Shown here: piece by piece, positions 16,159 through 25,674 of the stretch
How positions within the stretch are numbered: position 1 is the stretch's first letter
Layout of the letters: the number at the start of each line of letters is the position of its first letter
Assembly: GCF_016765635.1 (NCBI RefSeq)
Contig: NZ_JAESVD010000013.1
Location: 1-64,000, forward strand
Source of the DNA: Shewanella schlegeliana
GTDB taxonomy: Bacteria > Pseudomonadota > Gammaproteobacteria > Enterobacterales > Shewanellaceae
Reading direction: 5' to 3'
DNA: 64,000 bases
The notes under the pieces: model-generated
The model's input: only the letters and a program-made list of their open reading frames with translations
Databases searched by the model: none
What the model was told of the DNA's origin: nothing
Made by a program: the position numbers and the translations under genes

Positions 16159-16566
16159 CTAATCGCAAATATCACACCTAGCATCGACACCAATATCAAG
16201 TTTGTCACCTTGTTGATGTACACCGTATTGAAACACCTCTTCCTGCTCGTGATGGTTACAATTGTGATTTTTCACAGCAGTAATAGAGAAGACAAAAATA
16301 ATAAAAAACAATAAATTACCAAATAGTAGATAGGGAAGATTCCCTGACGTACGTAGCGCTATAGCGATGCAGCCAAAAAGGTTTATACCTAGTAAGACAA
16401 ACATACTGTTTAACACTATGGTGCTACTTTCGAAGATATGAAAGTAATGAAAAATAACCATTAGTACTAATGAGCATGTGCATAGTGCGGGAATAAAAAT
16501 CAACAGCCAACCCAAGTTTTTCAATGTAAACCTCTTATTGTTAAACCTATATAATCCTATCTGCAA
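16159..16566 (-). CDS. Membrane protein of unknown function with cysteine/histidine tail
   Basis: 135 residues with three hydrophobic segments (about 17-40, 48-70 and 78-97) and a polar tail. The tail holds HNCNHH and ends CDICD, a possible metal-binding arrangement. The open frame begins with TTG at 16566 after GGGAGGAG, but a second TTG fifteen codons in also has an AAGAGG site at good spacing, so the start is uncertain. A shorter frame on the opposite strand (16078-16314) is less convincing because its hydrophobic segment is largely the shadow of this one. No family recognised. Confidence 0.5.
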   Translation of the reverse strand: MQIGLYRFNNKRFTLKNLGWLLIFIPALCTCSLVLMVIFHYFHIFESSTIVLNSMFVLLGINLFGCIAIALRTSGNLPYLLFGNLLFFIIFVFSITAVKNHNCNHHEQEEVFQYGVHQQGDKLDIGVDARCDICD

Positions 16567-16899
16567 TGCTCCTCCCTGAAGTTACAGAACCAAGCCAAAA
16601 TCATGACCTAGCAACAGTGTTGAGCAGTGGCATAACAATTGGTTCAATTTGTATCAAAAGAAAAAGACATTGGCCGAAAGATATTTGAGGTCAGTCACAA
16701 CTCTTTGGTTTTTATTCATTAAGGTAAATATAGAGAGGATAGCCAAATGGGAACGCACATAAGGCAAACCAAGTTTAAACTCGACTGCAATCTCATTATT
16801 GTTCATCTATTCAGCCCGTTAATTAAGATGTTAGAATCCCCCGACTATACTAAAAGCGACAAGCCAAGCCGCTCCTTTTAGCCAACGACAGATGGGAAC
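16567..16899. other. Intergenic, divergent promoter region
   Basis: 333 bases between two divergent genes, AT-rich, no open frame or repeat of note. It should contain the ydbH operon promoter. Confidence 0.4.
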
Positions 16900-19800
16900 T
16901 TGCAAGTGCAACAGCCGGTACCGATAAACAGAAGTCGCAGAATCATACGCTTTACTTTTCTTTCACTGCTGCTCTTAATATCACTTGTACTCCTCGCAGG
17001 TGGGCTCGCCCTGTGGAATTACCAAAAAATCGCCATCGAATTGGCAAACTCGTTTCTTGCTCCTTACAACACTCAGCTACACAGGCTTAATTTTAGGCCT
17101 TTAAGCCTTAGTCAATGGCATATTTCGAGTGCAGAACTCTCTGTGGATGACAGCGATATCACGCTATCTGATGTTAATATCCTACTCGATGAAAACACCA
17201 AACTGTGGGCATTTAAGGTTAGTGACTTACAAGGGATCGCTGCGGCGAAGATTGATGTCAACCTAGCACCAAGCGCCTTAATAGCATCGAGTCAAAACAG
17301 CGCTGAAACAGGCCCCACCATAGCGCTTAACGTCGGTGATTTTCCAGATATTGCGCTTAAGCAGACAAATATAACCTTAAAAGGCGCAGAAGCGCTTGGC
17401 CCTAGTGTAGAACTGAACAACTTAAGCTTAAATAAGCTTGGTCAGCTGACGAGTCAGCTAAATGTAAACCATAAGCCTCTACTCTCGCTGTCAGCAACGC
17501 TGACCCCTAAGCTGTGGAAAGCCACCACCCATATCGATCTCACGCTGCTGCAATCTTTCAGTCGACAGTTAGCGGCGACAGAAAAAGCACTGCACAGCAA
17601 GCAGACTCAACGTGAAAACAAGATAGTAAGTGATGCGGAAAATCCAAGTCTGTTCTCGCCGCTATATCGGTTCACTCAGGCGATAGACGATGAACACATA
17701 AGTGTCGAGGCCAAGCTAGATTCACAATTAACCCTGAACTTAGAAACCGCGCAGCTTAACTCCAAGAACCATTTGATTGAGACCCGAATCACCTTTAACG
17801 ATTTCGCTAAGCAAACGCTGCAGCCAACGAGTCTTATCTCAGCCTCAGACTCAGATTTTGACCAAAGGCAAGGCTCAAGCCATAGCTTTAAACAGGTACA
17901 ACAAAAGCAGCAAAAGCAACAACAAGCAAACGGTAGGCTAGACTTTGAAATTAACGGCCACATAACCAGTCCCAAGTTAACAGTTATGCCGTTTGAGCTT
18001 GTACTCGCCTTAGAAAATAACTTAGCCAGTTCTGACACCATAGGCCGTGGCCAAAATAGTGATGAGCAGCTTCTGCGGCTGCTCAAATCACTCAATGATA
18101 AGCCATTCGAACAAGCGCTATTTAATCTTTACCAGCAGCTGAGCCCAAGAGTCGAAGAAAGCGCCAAAGTGACAGAGAAGCGCCCTAGCCTATTAGTCAA
18201 GCTAGATAAGGGGCTGAGCTATCAATTTGCGCAACAGATCCTAGCGCTGCCGAAGCTGGCTCTCGTCATACAAGACAGTAAGCTGGACGCAAAGGTATTG
18301 GTTTCAGACATAAACTATCAAACACTCGAGAGTGAAGAGGTGTCAGTTACTCCTATCGCTTTTCAACTCAATGCTAACTGGATAATTGAAGCGAGTCATA
18401 ACCAAGCTCTGACTCTCAACAGATTGTGGCCTAAACTGGCCGAACTTCCCTATCTAATTGAGTTCGGCAGTGCCGCACTCGCGCTTAACGGTACACTCAG
18501 TGCGAGCCAAACAGAGCGGCAAACAAGCTTTAGCATTTCAGTGGCAAGTGGTGCCAAGCAAGTGGCCAATGGCATTAAGGTAATTAGCACAAAGAGTAAT
18601 CCAGAAACGAACGCCAAAAGTCCCTCTAAGCAATTTGCAAGTACAAGCTCGCAGGCTGCATTTGTGCCTGCGTCCCAGCTCAACACCCTGATAGACAAAA
18701 CCCAGCTCACCCTAACGTCGGCAGCCAAGTACCGTTACCAGCAAAACCATCCACTTAAAAGCAGTGGCTTGCATAAAGAAGCCGAGAGCCAAACTAGCCT
18801 CACCATTCCATCGCTGAATTATGAGATCAGCGCTTTAGCGGGTCATTTAGCCTTGAACAATGCCCTTGAAGAAGATTACAAGCTTAAGCTTGAACGTATG
18901 AGTTTGGCACTTCAACAGGCAATGTCGCTACAGTTTACCTCTGGCGAGAATATTCAGACTGCTAATTCTGAGAGTACTAACGCTGAGACTGCTGACACTA
19001 AAAGTACTGACACTGAAAACGAGATAGCTCAGAGCGCTAAGGGCGCACTCAGCACAGACTCATCATTGGCAGCTAAGCTACTGTCACACACACTCAATAA
19101 TCAGATCGATATATCAGTGACACAGCTTAGTCTAGACAAGTCTGGTTATAACCGAGCCGCTCACTCAAACACTAGCCAAGACAACGTAAGAGCCGGTAAA
19201 TACAAAAGGCGTCACATTAAGCAAAAGCTGGCTTACTTCGACACGATAGATCTTAGTCAAAAGCTGGCGCTCAATCACCAACGTATTCACAGTGATGAAA
19301 GCTGGCAAGTTAACGACCTATACCTCACCAGCCAACACCTATTCACGCCAAACCCAAGGGACTTGAGCCGCTTTGACTTAATTGGAGACTGGCAATTTAA
19401 GAGCGAGTTTGCGCCTATTTTGGCATTTCTCAGTCAAACAGACAGTCTACCAGACTCACTCGATATCCAAGGCAATACTGAGCTTGCCATGCATTACCAG
19501 CTCAAGAAAAGTCAGCAATTGGCTTTTGACCTAACCCTTGACCCACAGGTTAGTGACATCCAAGGTAGCCTAAACAACCTGCCCTTCGATGGCGGTAATA
19601 TGGATACCCAATGCCAATTTAGTTGGCAGCAAGATAGTAGCGACAAGCGCGAGAGTGCTTTTAACTGCGATAATATAAAGCTATCCCTGCAAGCCTTTAA
19701 TCCCGGCGTACTGATTACCGATATCGATGCTGAAGCCGCAGTATCCTTCACGACAGAGTCACAAGCTACTGGCTCTCAACTAACGGCCCAAGAAGGTAAT

Positions 19801-20430
19801 GAGACAGCTTTAGACAATGCTGACGATAGTGCAGCAGGCAAAGAAAATCTCGCCTTAGCCAAGCAATTGCTTGGCGTAAAGCAAGCGTCAGTTGGACTGA
19901 CAGCCAAGGGCAACCTGCTCGGTGGCCAGCTCTTGATCCCGCAGTTTCAACTCAACCTTAAAAAGCCGTCATCTGCCTATTTTGTACTGCAGCATATTGA
20001 TTTAAAGCAGCTATTAGCCATACAACCTCAAGTAGGTATTTATGCCGATGGTATTTTCGATGGCGTACTGCCTGTAAAGATCGAAAAAGGTAAAGCCAGC
20101 GTAAGCGGAGGTAAGCTCGCCGCCCGAGCACCCGGCGGCTTAATCGCCATCGGCAATAATCCAGCGGTTGAGCAGATGCGGCAAAGCCAGCCCTACCTTG
20201 AATTCGCTTTCTCTGCACTTGAGCACCTAAGCTATTCTGAGCTTTCTAGCAGCTTTGATATGGATGCCCAAGGCGATGCCAAACTCAAGGTAAATGTAAA
20301 AGGTCGCAGCAGAGGTATTGAACGCCCTATTCACTTCAACTACTCTCAAGAGGAGAACATGTTACAGTTACTCAGAAGTTTACAGATTGGTGATGATTTA
20401 CAAAATCAGATTGAACGTGCCGTAAAGTGA
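16900..20430 (+). CDS. ydbH: YdbH family envelope lipid-transport/homeostasis protein
   Basis: An 1176-residue AsmA-like protein. One N-terminal transmembrane helix (about residues 17-42) anchors it in the inner membrane; the rest is a long beta-rich periplasmic part expected to form a hydrophobic groove between the membranes. The C-terminal block with YADGIFDGVLPVKIEKGK and PGGLIAIGNN is the signature of the YdbH/dicarboxylate-transport C-terminal domain. In E. coli YdbH acts redundantly with TamB and YhdP in phospholipid traffic to the outer membrane and works with YnbE and YdbL, and both partners follow here. The start is TTG at 16900 or GTG at 16906; neither has a strong ribosome binding site. 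It is longer than the E. coli protein because of polar, low-complexity insertions. Confidence 0.88.
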   Translation: MQVQQPVPINRSRRIIRFTFLSLLLLISLVLLAGGLALWNYQKIAIELANSFLAPYNTQLHRLNFRPLSLSQWHISSAELSVDDSDITLSDVNILLDENTKLWAFKVSDLQGIAAAKIDVNLAPSALIASSQNSAETGPTIALNVGDFPDIALKQTNITLKGAEALGPSVELNNLSLNKLGQLTSQLNVNHKPLLSLSATLTPKLWKATTHIDLTLLQSFSRQLAATEKALHSKQTQRENKIVSDAENPSLFSPLYRFTQAIDDEHISVEAKLDSQLTLNLETAQLNSKNHLIETRITFNDFAKQTLQPTSLISASDSDFDQRQGSSHSFKQVQQKQQKQQQANGRLDFEINGHITSPKLTVMPFELVLALENNLASSDTIGRGQNSDEQLLRLLKSLNDKPFEQALFNLYQQLSPRVEESAKVTEKRPSLLVKLDKGLSYQFAQQILALPKLALVIQDSKLDAKVLVSDINYQTLESEEVSVTPIAFQLNANWIIEASHNQALTLNRLWPKLAELPYLIEFGSAALALNGTLSASQTERQTSFSISVASGAKQVANGIKVISTKSNPETNAKSPSKQFASTSSQAAFVPASQLNTLIDKTQLTLTSAAKYRYQQNHPLKSSGLHKEAESQTSLTIPSLNYEISALAGHLALNNALEEDYKLKLERMSLALQQAMSLQFTSGENIQTANSESTNAETADTKSTDTENEIAQSAKGALSTDSSLAAKLLSHTLNNQIDISVTQLSLDKSGYNRAAHSNTSQDNVRAGKYKRRHIKQKLAYFDTIDLSQKLALNHQRIHSDESWQVNDLYLTSQHLFTPNPRDLSRFDLIGDWQFKSEFAPILAFLSQTDSLPDSLDIQGNTELAMHYQLKKSQQLAFDLTLDPQVSDIQGSLNNLPFDGGNMDTQCQFSWQQDSSDKRESAFNCDNIKLSLQAFNPGVLITDIDAEAAVSFTTESQATGSQLTAQEGNETALDNADDSAAGKENLALAKQLLGVKQASVGLTAKGNLLGGQLLIPQFQLNLKKPSSAYFVLQHIDLKQLLAIQPQVGIYADGIFDGVLPVKIEKGKASVSGGKLAARAPGGLIAIGNNPAVEQMRQSQPYLEFAFSALEHLSYSELSSSFDMDAQGDAKLKVNVKGRSRGIERPIHFNYSQEENMLQLLRSLQIGDDLQNQIERAVK

Positions 20431-20535
20431 GCATCAGTTTTATCAAAGGGTTATTAAGCGTTGCCATATTGCATCAACAGTCAAGACAACAAATAACCCA
20501 CTTCAACCGAACCCGATAAGTCAAAGGATAAATCA

Positions 20536-20736
20536 ATGAAAACATTGCACAATCCAAAAGTTCTACTCAGTGTAATGCTTGCGTGTTATGCACTGGTTGG
20601 TTGTAGCCCAACCGTTAAGATTGAGCCACCGGATAAGCCTATTGTGATAAACCTCAATGTGAAGATTGAGCACGAAATTAAAATTAAAGTTGATAAAGAA
20701 TTAGATCAGCTTTTAGCCAATGACGAACTGTTTTAA
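20536..20736 (+). CDS. ynbE: YnbE family lipoprotein
   Basis: 66 residues. The signal peptide ends at a lipobox, LVGC, with Cys23 lipidated. The mature part has a single strand-rich stretch of alternating hydrophobic residues (INLNVKIEHEIKIKVDKEL). YnbE is the outer-membrane partner of YdbH, and its beta strand is thought to extend the YdbH bridge. It lies between ydbH and ydbL, the order known from E. coli. Confidence 0.9.
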   Translation: MKTLHNPKVLLSVMLACYALVGCSPTVKIEPPDKPIVINLNVKIEHEIKIKVDKELDQLLANDELF

Positions 20737-20757
20737 GTAAAGGAATTAAAGGAGATC

Positions 20758-21081
20758 ATGATGAAATCAAAATTACTTGTCCTGCTTGCTGGTCTAGTAC
20801 TTAGCTTTAATGCCTTTGCTATTTCCCTTCAAGATGCTAAAGCTCAAGGGCTCGTTGGCGAGCAGCTAAACGGCTACTTAGGAGTGGTTAAAAGCTCTGC
20901 CGAAGCCAAATCGGTTGTCAGCTCAGTAAATGCTAAGCGTAAGGCACACTATGAAAAAATTGCCAAAAAGAACAACATCTCAGTGAGTGATGTCGCTAAG
21001 CTCGCCGCTGAGAAAGCGATTGAGGCAACCAAGAAAGGTCACTATATTCAAAATAGGTCGGGAAAGTGGGTTAAGAAGTAG
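20758..21081 (+). CDS. ydbL: YdbL family periplasmic protein (DUF1318)
   Basis: 107 residues with a cleavable signal peptide ending NAFA (about residue 21). The mature part carries the family pattern QGLVGEQLNGYLG and a basic C-terminal half. In E. coli YdbL modulates assembly of the YdbH-YnbE complex. Only 21 bases separate it from ynbE, and a GGAG site overlaps the spacer. A 9-bp stem hairpin follows at 21099-21123. Confidence 0.88.
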   Translation: MMKSKLLVLLAGLVLSFNAFAISLQDAKAQGLVGEQLNGYLGVVKSSAEAKSVVSSVNAKRKAHYEKIAKKNNISVSDVAKLAAEKAIEATKKGHYIQNRSGKWVKK

Positions 21082-21098
21082 CTTTTTACCATCCGACG

Positions 21099-21123
21099 GC
21101 CGTTATTCATTTGTAATAACGGC
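21099..21123 (+). terminator. Hairpin after ydbL
   Basis: GCCGTTATT (21099-21107) and AATAACGGC (21115-21123) form a 9-bp stem, followed by ATCAAATTTT. A weak T-run, so perhaps partial termination before the next co-directional gene. Confidence 0.45.
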
Positions 21124-21163
21124 TATCAAATTTTCGTTCTGACCGCTCAGAAGGAGTTAACAG

Positions 21164-21577
21164 ATGAGCAGTCCACTCGGCGGTTTGTATATTTCCTCCT
21201 TTAACCGATGCCAACAAACTAAGTTTGACCTATCGCGTCGAGTACGGATCCAGCTTGATGTCACCTTAGCTTTTATAGACAAAGTTTGTGACAATGAAGT
21301 GATTGTCGCTAAGAGCCGGAGTTTTTATGTCGGGGAAGCGCAAACATTCGTCGCTAACAGCTACAGCATAGAGGTTGAAAGTGGTTTTTTCAGCTCCGAT
21401 GAGGTAGCAACTTGTGGCTCGAGTCTGCTAAACCTTAAGTGCCGAGTTAACGGTGAGTTCAACGGTAACAAATTCAATGGCCAGCAAGAAGTTAACCTCT
21501 CCCCCAACGAGCCCGTCTCCAGCTTAGTCAACGGCAGTGAGCAACTAAAAATCACTCTAGTTGCTAAGCCTGTTTAG
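21164..21577 (+). CDS. Hypothetical protein downstream of ydbL
   Basis: 137 residues, no signal peptide, no recognised domain; beta-rich composition with several cysteines (C16, C42, C84, C93). A good AAGGAG site precedes the ATG by eight bases, so translation is likely. It follows the ydbH-ynbE-ydbL operon after a hairpin and may be partly co-transcribed. Not known to me as part of that system in E. coli. Confidence 0.6.
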   Translation: MSSPLGGLYISSFNRCQQTKFDLSRRVRIQLDVTLAFIDKVCDNEVIVAKSRSFYVGEAQTFVANSYSIEVESGFFSSDEVATCGSSLLNLKCRVNGEFNGNKFNGQQEVNLSPNEPVSSLVNGSEQLKITLVAKPV

Positions 21578-21660
21578 CTAATACGCCTATTTGACCAGTA
21601 CGATTAATTAGACAAGTACGACTAATTTAATGTGTACCACTCAGAGCTACTATCTACTGT

Positions 21661-22200
21661 TCACAGCGGCTTAAAGTCTTTATCTAGCAGTGACTCTAAT
21701 AGCAAGGCCCCCAGCTCATTAACTCTAAACTGACCGTATTTCGCAGCTTCGTATCGCTTAGCTTGTCCCTCTTCAAAAAAGTAAGCATTGCTGGCAAATT
21801 TAACCTGATTGTGGCGCACACGGTATTGAATATTAATAATTTCATCCGTTGCTTTTGTGTCACCTTGATTCAGCGCTATTTGCTTTAATGCATCTGTGCC
21901 CGCCTCTTCATCGACCGAAACCAATGAGGCAACCAGATTGTGATCGAGTCCTACCTGCAATAGCCCCTGTCCTGTCTCCATCTCAACTAAAGAACTCAAC
22001 GGAGCGGCAATGGCATAGTTCAGCGACATATAATCGCCCTGCATCAACGATCGAGGATCAACTGGAGCAAGAGCTAAGCGTACTATCTTTCCATGGGCTA
22101 ATTGCTGCTCTTTTTGATAAATATCCCAATTCACCATCGCCAAGACAGTAACAAGAGTTACCAGCAGTATAGTGATAGAGAGCGGTAACTTAAGCCTCAT
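21661..22200 (-). CDS. GDYXXLXY domain membrane-anchored protein
   Basis: 179 residues. One N-terminal transmembrane helix (about 5-24), then a periplasmic part with the motif GDYMSLNYAI (about residues 54-63) that names the family. The ATG at 22200 has GGAG nine bases upstream and is preferred to the one at 22215, which lies on that site. It overlaps the end of the DUF4401 gene and is the last gene of a three-gene set DUF2157-DUF4401-GDYXXLXY, a recurring association in bacteria. The function of the set is unknown to me. Confidence 0.85.
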   Translation of the reverse strand: MRLKLPLSITILLVTLVTVLAMVNWDIYQKEQQLAHGKIVRLALAPVDPRSLMQGDYMSLNYAIAAPLSSLVEMETGQGLLQVGLDHNLVASLVSVDEEAGTDALKQIALNQGDTKATDEIINIQYRVRHNQVKFASNAYFFEEGQAKRYEAAKYGQFRVNELGALLLESLLDKDFKPL

Positions 22201-23320
22201 TATGATTGGCTCCATGCTTGTCCACTTTGGGTAATAATTTAACCAGCAGTAGCCTAGCCAGAATCAATAATGAGCCTAACGCGACTAACCAGATAGATTT
22301 TTCCAGAAGCGGCAGCTGTAAACTGTAATAGTACCAAGTAATAAAACTCAATATTCCGACTAGCCCGAGTAAGAAGACAGCCCTCTCTTTGACATAGAAG
22401 CCCATAATCATAATCACTACCGCTGCCGACAATCCCGTCATCGTAATAGAGAGTCCCGCCAACAATAGCATCACAAATGCGCTTAGCAACGCCTGTTTAC
22501 TACTCAAGCTTAATGACTGCGACCGGAAAATCCTTACAAGCAATACAGACAAGATGAGTAACGTTGTTACAACCGATAACCCATTACTCCATTGCGCTAA
22601 TACTGGAAATTCATCATGGTCTAACAGTAGTGATTGACTGGCTAAAAGAGGTAACTGAATCAGCACGACCCACAAGGCGAGCATATGACCAAGGGCGCTC
22701 ATACGTGCAAAGTGCTTAGCCGTTTTAGCATGATTCAACCAAACCCCAGCAAATAGCAATAAGATAAGCGTAGACAGCAGCTCAAACAGCTGCAATTCAT
22801 ATCCTATCCCGACTAGGCAAGCAATAAGGCCAAAACTCATGACACATTGATGACTATAGTGTTCAATCAACAGCCAGTGCAGCAGCAAAATACAGCCTAA
22901 AGTAAAATACCAAGCTAGCCCTATTTCTCCACCTAAGTTTGGGCTAAACCAATCGGTCATACCATAGGCCAATGACAGTAAGCCACATAGGCTTAAGGCA
23001 AATGCCATCTGGTTGACAAATAACGATTTGGCCGCATTCACCCGATAAAGATAAACTGCAATGCCAGCATAAAAAAGCCCTACGACTGTGGCGAATCCCG
23101 TGTCTAAATCATCAAGAAATAGTCCAAAAAAAGTGATACTAAAGGCAAGGATAAACACTGAAGCCACCCAGGCTGCGAATGTTTGCATCACTTGAACATA
23201 CCAGGGAGTCGTTTGAAGCATCGCAGGCATTTCATCTTGGCTGGTCAGCCCCTCGGCAACGAATCTAGACCAGAGCTTTGCTTGAGCACCCTTAGTATTA
23301 TCAGCCAATACTCTAGTCAT
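22190..23320 (-). CDS. DUF4401 domain integral membrane protein
   Basis: About 376 residues with ten or more hydrophobic segments after a cytoplasmic N-terminal part (about 1-45). The start at 23320 is chosen because GAGGGGG lies just before this ATG, whereas an ATG at 23335 overlaps that site. It overlaps both neighbours (DUF2157 upstream by 8 bases, GDYXXLXY downstream by 11), so all three are translationally coupled. A biochemical role is not established. Confidence 0.85.
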   Translation of the reverse strand: MTRVLADNTKGAQAKLWSRFVAEGLTSQDEMPAMLQTTPWYVQVMQTFAAWVASVFILAFSITFFGLFLDDLDTGFATVVGLFYAGIAVYLYRVNAAKSLFVNQMAFALSLCGLLSLAYGMTDWFSPNLGGEIGLAWYFTLGCILLLHWLLIEHYSHQCVMSFGLIACLVGIGYELQLFELLSTLILLLFAGVWLNHAKTAKHFARMSALGHMLALWVVLIQLPLLASQSLLLDHDEFPVLAQWSNGLSVVTTLLILSVLLVRIFRSQSLSLSSKQALLSAFVMLLLAGLSITMTGLSAAVVIMIMGFYVKERAVFLLGLVGILSFITWYYYSLQLPLLEKSIWLVALGSLLILARLLLVKLLPKVDKHGANHNEA

Positions 23321-24371
23321 TATGCGCCCCCTCATCTTGAAAAATTTGATGACGGGATCTAAGCCAAATTGTAAGCCAAGTCGTCGAGCCGATAATGGTT
23401 AACCCCAAGACTAAAAAGAGCCCCACTGGCTCACTGGTCTCAAACATCAACCGAGTCAATAGACTATTGAAAACCGCTACCAGACTAAAGCCACCTATAG
23501 CCAACACAAATATCTGCTTTAGTGCAAAATTGTAAAGCCAGTATCCAGTAGCAAACAGCCCAAAGTAAACCACTAACCAATATCGGCTCTGCTCATCAAA
23601 AATAGCTTCAACCGCAAGCAGAGTTATACACAACACAGAGATAGCTATGGTGAGCTGTTGCAATATTGGGGCGTCAAAGCGCTTATTAAGCGATCTGTTT
23701 CCCGCTAAACAACCGAGTTTGCCACTGAGTAACAAAGAGCCAAGATGCAGTAAAAGGTTAAGTATAAACAGTGGCCCCAAGGCGAGCTCGAATAAGAATA
23801 GGCTACCAAACAAACTTGGAAAGGTTTGGTAATAAAGCACGACCGTAAGATTAAGCAGTAAGGCCTGTAACAGCCAGAGTAGTTCTGAGCCTGCCAGCCA
23901 CGCGATAGGAAGAGCGAACAGCGCCCATAGTGCAAACAATTGCCAGGGGTCGGCGCCAGTTTGATAGGTCTGGCCCACCAGTGCCAACAAGCTACCGATG
24001 ATTATCGAAACCGCCAATAGCGCCGCATTAGCCGAGGTATAACCAAATCCAAGTCTATCGCCATTTTTCCAAGCGCGATAACGCAAGAGGATATAAATAG
24101 CCACGACAATAACAAGGCTAGACTCTAGCAAAGCAAAGCGCTCAAACCTTCCCATATTTTGCCAGTTAGCAGCAATAAAAAACACTAAACCTGCGCCGAT
24201 AAGAAGCGCCGCTCCCCAAGTAAGCAACAGCTCGGTTAAAGTCCGCCACTGTAATTGACTTGGCTGATTTTCACTGCCGTCACAGGCAAGCGACAAGGCG
24301 TGTGCTAGTGACTCTTCAGGTATCGCTTTCTGCTTAAACCAGCCCCAAACCGCTGACTTTATACTATTCAA
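23313..24371 (-). CDS. DUF2157 domain integral membrane protein
   Basis: 352 residues. The cytoplasmic N-terminal part (about 1-45) is followed by the family hallmark WGAALLIGAGLVFFIAANW (about residues 52-70) and then roughly eight more membrane segments. Translation seems to start at TTG with GAGGG nine bases upstream. It is the first gene of the DUF2157-DUF4401-GDYXXLXY operon. Confidence 0.85.
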   Translation of the reverse strand: MNSIKSAVWGWFKQKAIPEESLAHALSLACDGSENQPSQLQWRTLTELLLTWGAALLIGAGLVFFIAANWQNMGRFERFALLESSLVIVVAIYILLRYRAWKNGDRLGFGYTSANAALLAVSIIIGSLLALVGQTYQTGADPWQLFALWALFALPIAWLAGSELLWLLQALLLNLTVVLYYQTFPSLFGSLFLFELALGPLFILNLLLHLGSLLLSGKLGCLAGNRSLNKRFDAPILQQLTIAISVLCITLLAVEAIFDEQSRYWLVVYFGLFATGYWLYNFALKQIFVLAIGGFSLVAVFNSLLTRLMFETSEPVGLFLVLGLTIIGSTTWLTIWLRSRHQIFQDEGAHND

Positions 24372-24495
24372 TCGGGTAATCCCTCTATCTCAATATCCTA
24401 AATTGGCTAGCCTAATATTAAGCAACATGGCTAATGCTAATCCTCTCGTCTTGCTTGCTCAATCATTTATGCCCTAGCAAACAGGAAGAGCATAA

Positions 24496-24522
24496 CAAAA
24501 AGGTGCCAAACGGCACCTTTAT
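24496..24522 (-). terminator. Terminator of the AI-2E-type permease gene
   Basis: AAAAAGGTGCC and GGCACCTTT around a 4-base loop; on the minus strand the stem ends in five T. Confidence 0.85.
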
Positions 24523-24545
24523 TATCTATTAATTATCGTGTTAGC

Positions 24546-25673
24546 TTATTTTTCTGGACTATCGACAGGTTCATCATTCGATGCCTGAGGTAGCGGTGTA
24601 GAACTCTCTTCTGTATTGAGCCAAGTCATGAATAACTCATACCAAATCGCCAAAATAACCGCCCCTAAAAATAGACCGATGATCCCAGCGGTAATCATGC
24701 CACCTATGGCACCGATAAGAATAACAGGCATTGGAACATCGACGCCTCGTCCCATTAACATGGGTTTTAAGAAACTATCGGAAAGCCCTGCAACTATCAC
24801 CCACACAGTAAATATTGTTGCAGGGGTTGAATCATGGGTAGAGAAAACATAGAAAATAAGTGGCAATACCACAATAAGTGGCGGTAGCTGCGCTATGCCA
24901 AGAATAAACACTATGATAGTAAATAAACCCGCAGCAGGAATACTAAAGGTAAACAACGCTGAGCCAATCAATAGTGACTGAATAAATGCCACCCCGACCA
25001 CCCCTAGTAATACGCTGCGAATCGTGGCAGCCGTTAAGCTGGTCCACTCTTCACCATGGGAACCGACAACACGCACAGCAACGGTACTCACTGCAGCCGA
25101 ACACTTTTCTGCATGGGCCATAAAGCCTCCAGCAATGGCCAGTGAAACAATAAACATCACTAAACTGCCTAAACTACTCCCCAGCATGCCTGCTGCTGCG
25201 GATACGCCAGCTTTAATTTGCGGTAAAAAGTGCAGCATGGCTTTTTCTAAGTTATTGGCAAACAGAGCCCACACTTCAAATAACTTATCGCCAATCAAAG
25301 GAATATCAGCCACTTTTTGCGTAGGCCCTGGAATATCAACATCGCCAGACTGTAATACCTCTACCGCATGAGACACGCCATCAAACAGCGAGCTTGAGAC
25401 CATCCAGAACGGTGCGATGAGCAAAATAATCCCAGCTAAGGCCAAAATTGTGGCAGCAAGTCCTCTGCGCCCCTTCAAGGCTCGTTCAAGTTTTTGTGTC
25501 ATCGGCATCAAAGCAACCGCTATAATTGCTCCCCATAGCACTGGGATCACAAATGGCTTGATGATATCAAAGGTCCATACAACCAGAATAAACAGTAAGC
25601 CTATTCGAATCGCCGACTCCATCATGTTATTAATGAACAATTTACTTTGATGATGTTGCATAGGGGTTTCCAT
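24546..25673 (-). CDS. AI-2E family (UPF0118) transporter, YdiK-like
   Basis: 375 residues with about eight membrane segments in the usual UPF0118 pattern: an early pair (about 20-60), a third near 65-85, and a C-terminal block with ILGIAQLPPLIVVLPLI and GLSDSFLKPMLMGRG. The family includes TqsA (autoinducer-2 export) and many proteins of other or unknown substrate, so AI-2 transport should not be assumed. An acidic, proline-rich C-terminal tail follows the last helix. It starts two bases after the stop of the channel-like gene upstream, so the two form an operon. Confidence 0.85.
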   Translation of the reverse strand: METPMQHHQSKLFINNMMESAIRIGLLFILVVWTFDIIKPFVIPVLWGAIIAVALMPMTQKLERALKGRRGLAATILALAGIILLIAPFWMVSSSLFDGVSHAVEVLQSGDVDIPGPTQKVADIPLIGDKLFEVWALFANNLEKAMLHFLPQIKAGVSAAAGMLGSSLGSLVMFIVSLAIAGGFMAHAEKCSAAVSTVAVRVVGSHGEEWTSLTAATIRSVLLGVVGVAFIQSLLIGSALFTFSIPAAGLFTIIVFILGIAQLPPLIVVLPLIFYVFSTHDSTPATIFTVWVIVAGLSDSFLKPMLMGRGVDVPMPVILIGAIGGMITAGIIGLFLGAVILAIWYELFMTWLNTEESSTPLPQASNDEPVDSPEK

Positions 25674-25674
25674 A

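Noticed and set aside
16078..16314. A 78-residue plus-strand frame with one hydrophobic segment
   Set aside because: It overlaps the better minus-strand membrane protein frame, has no good ribosome binding site and looks like its shadow.
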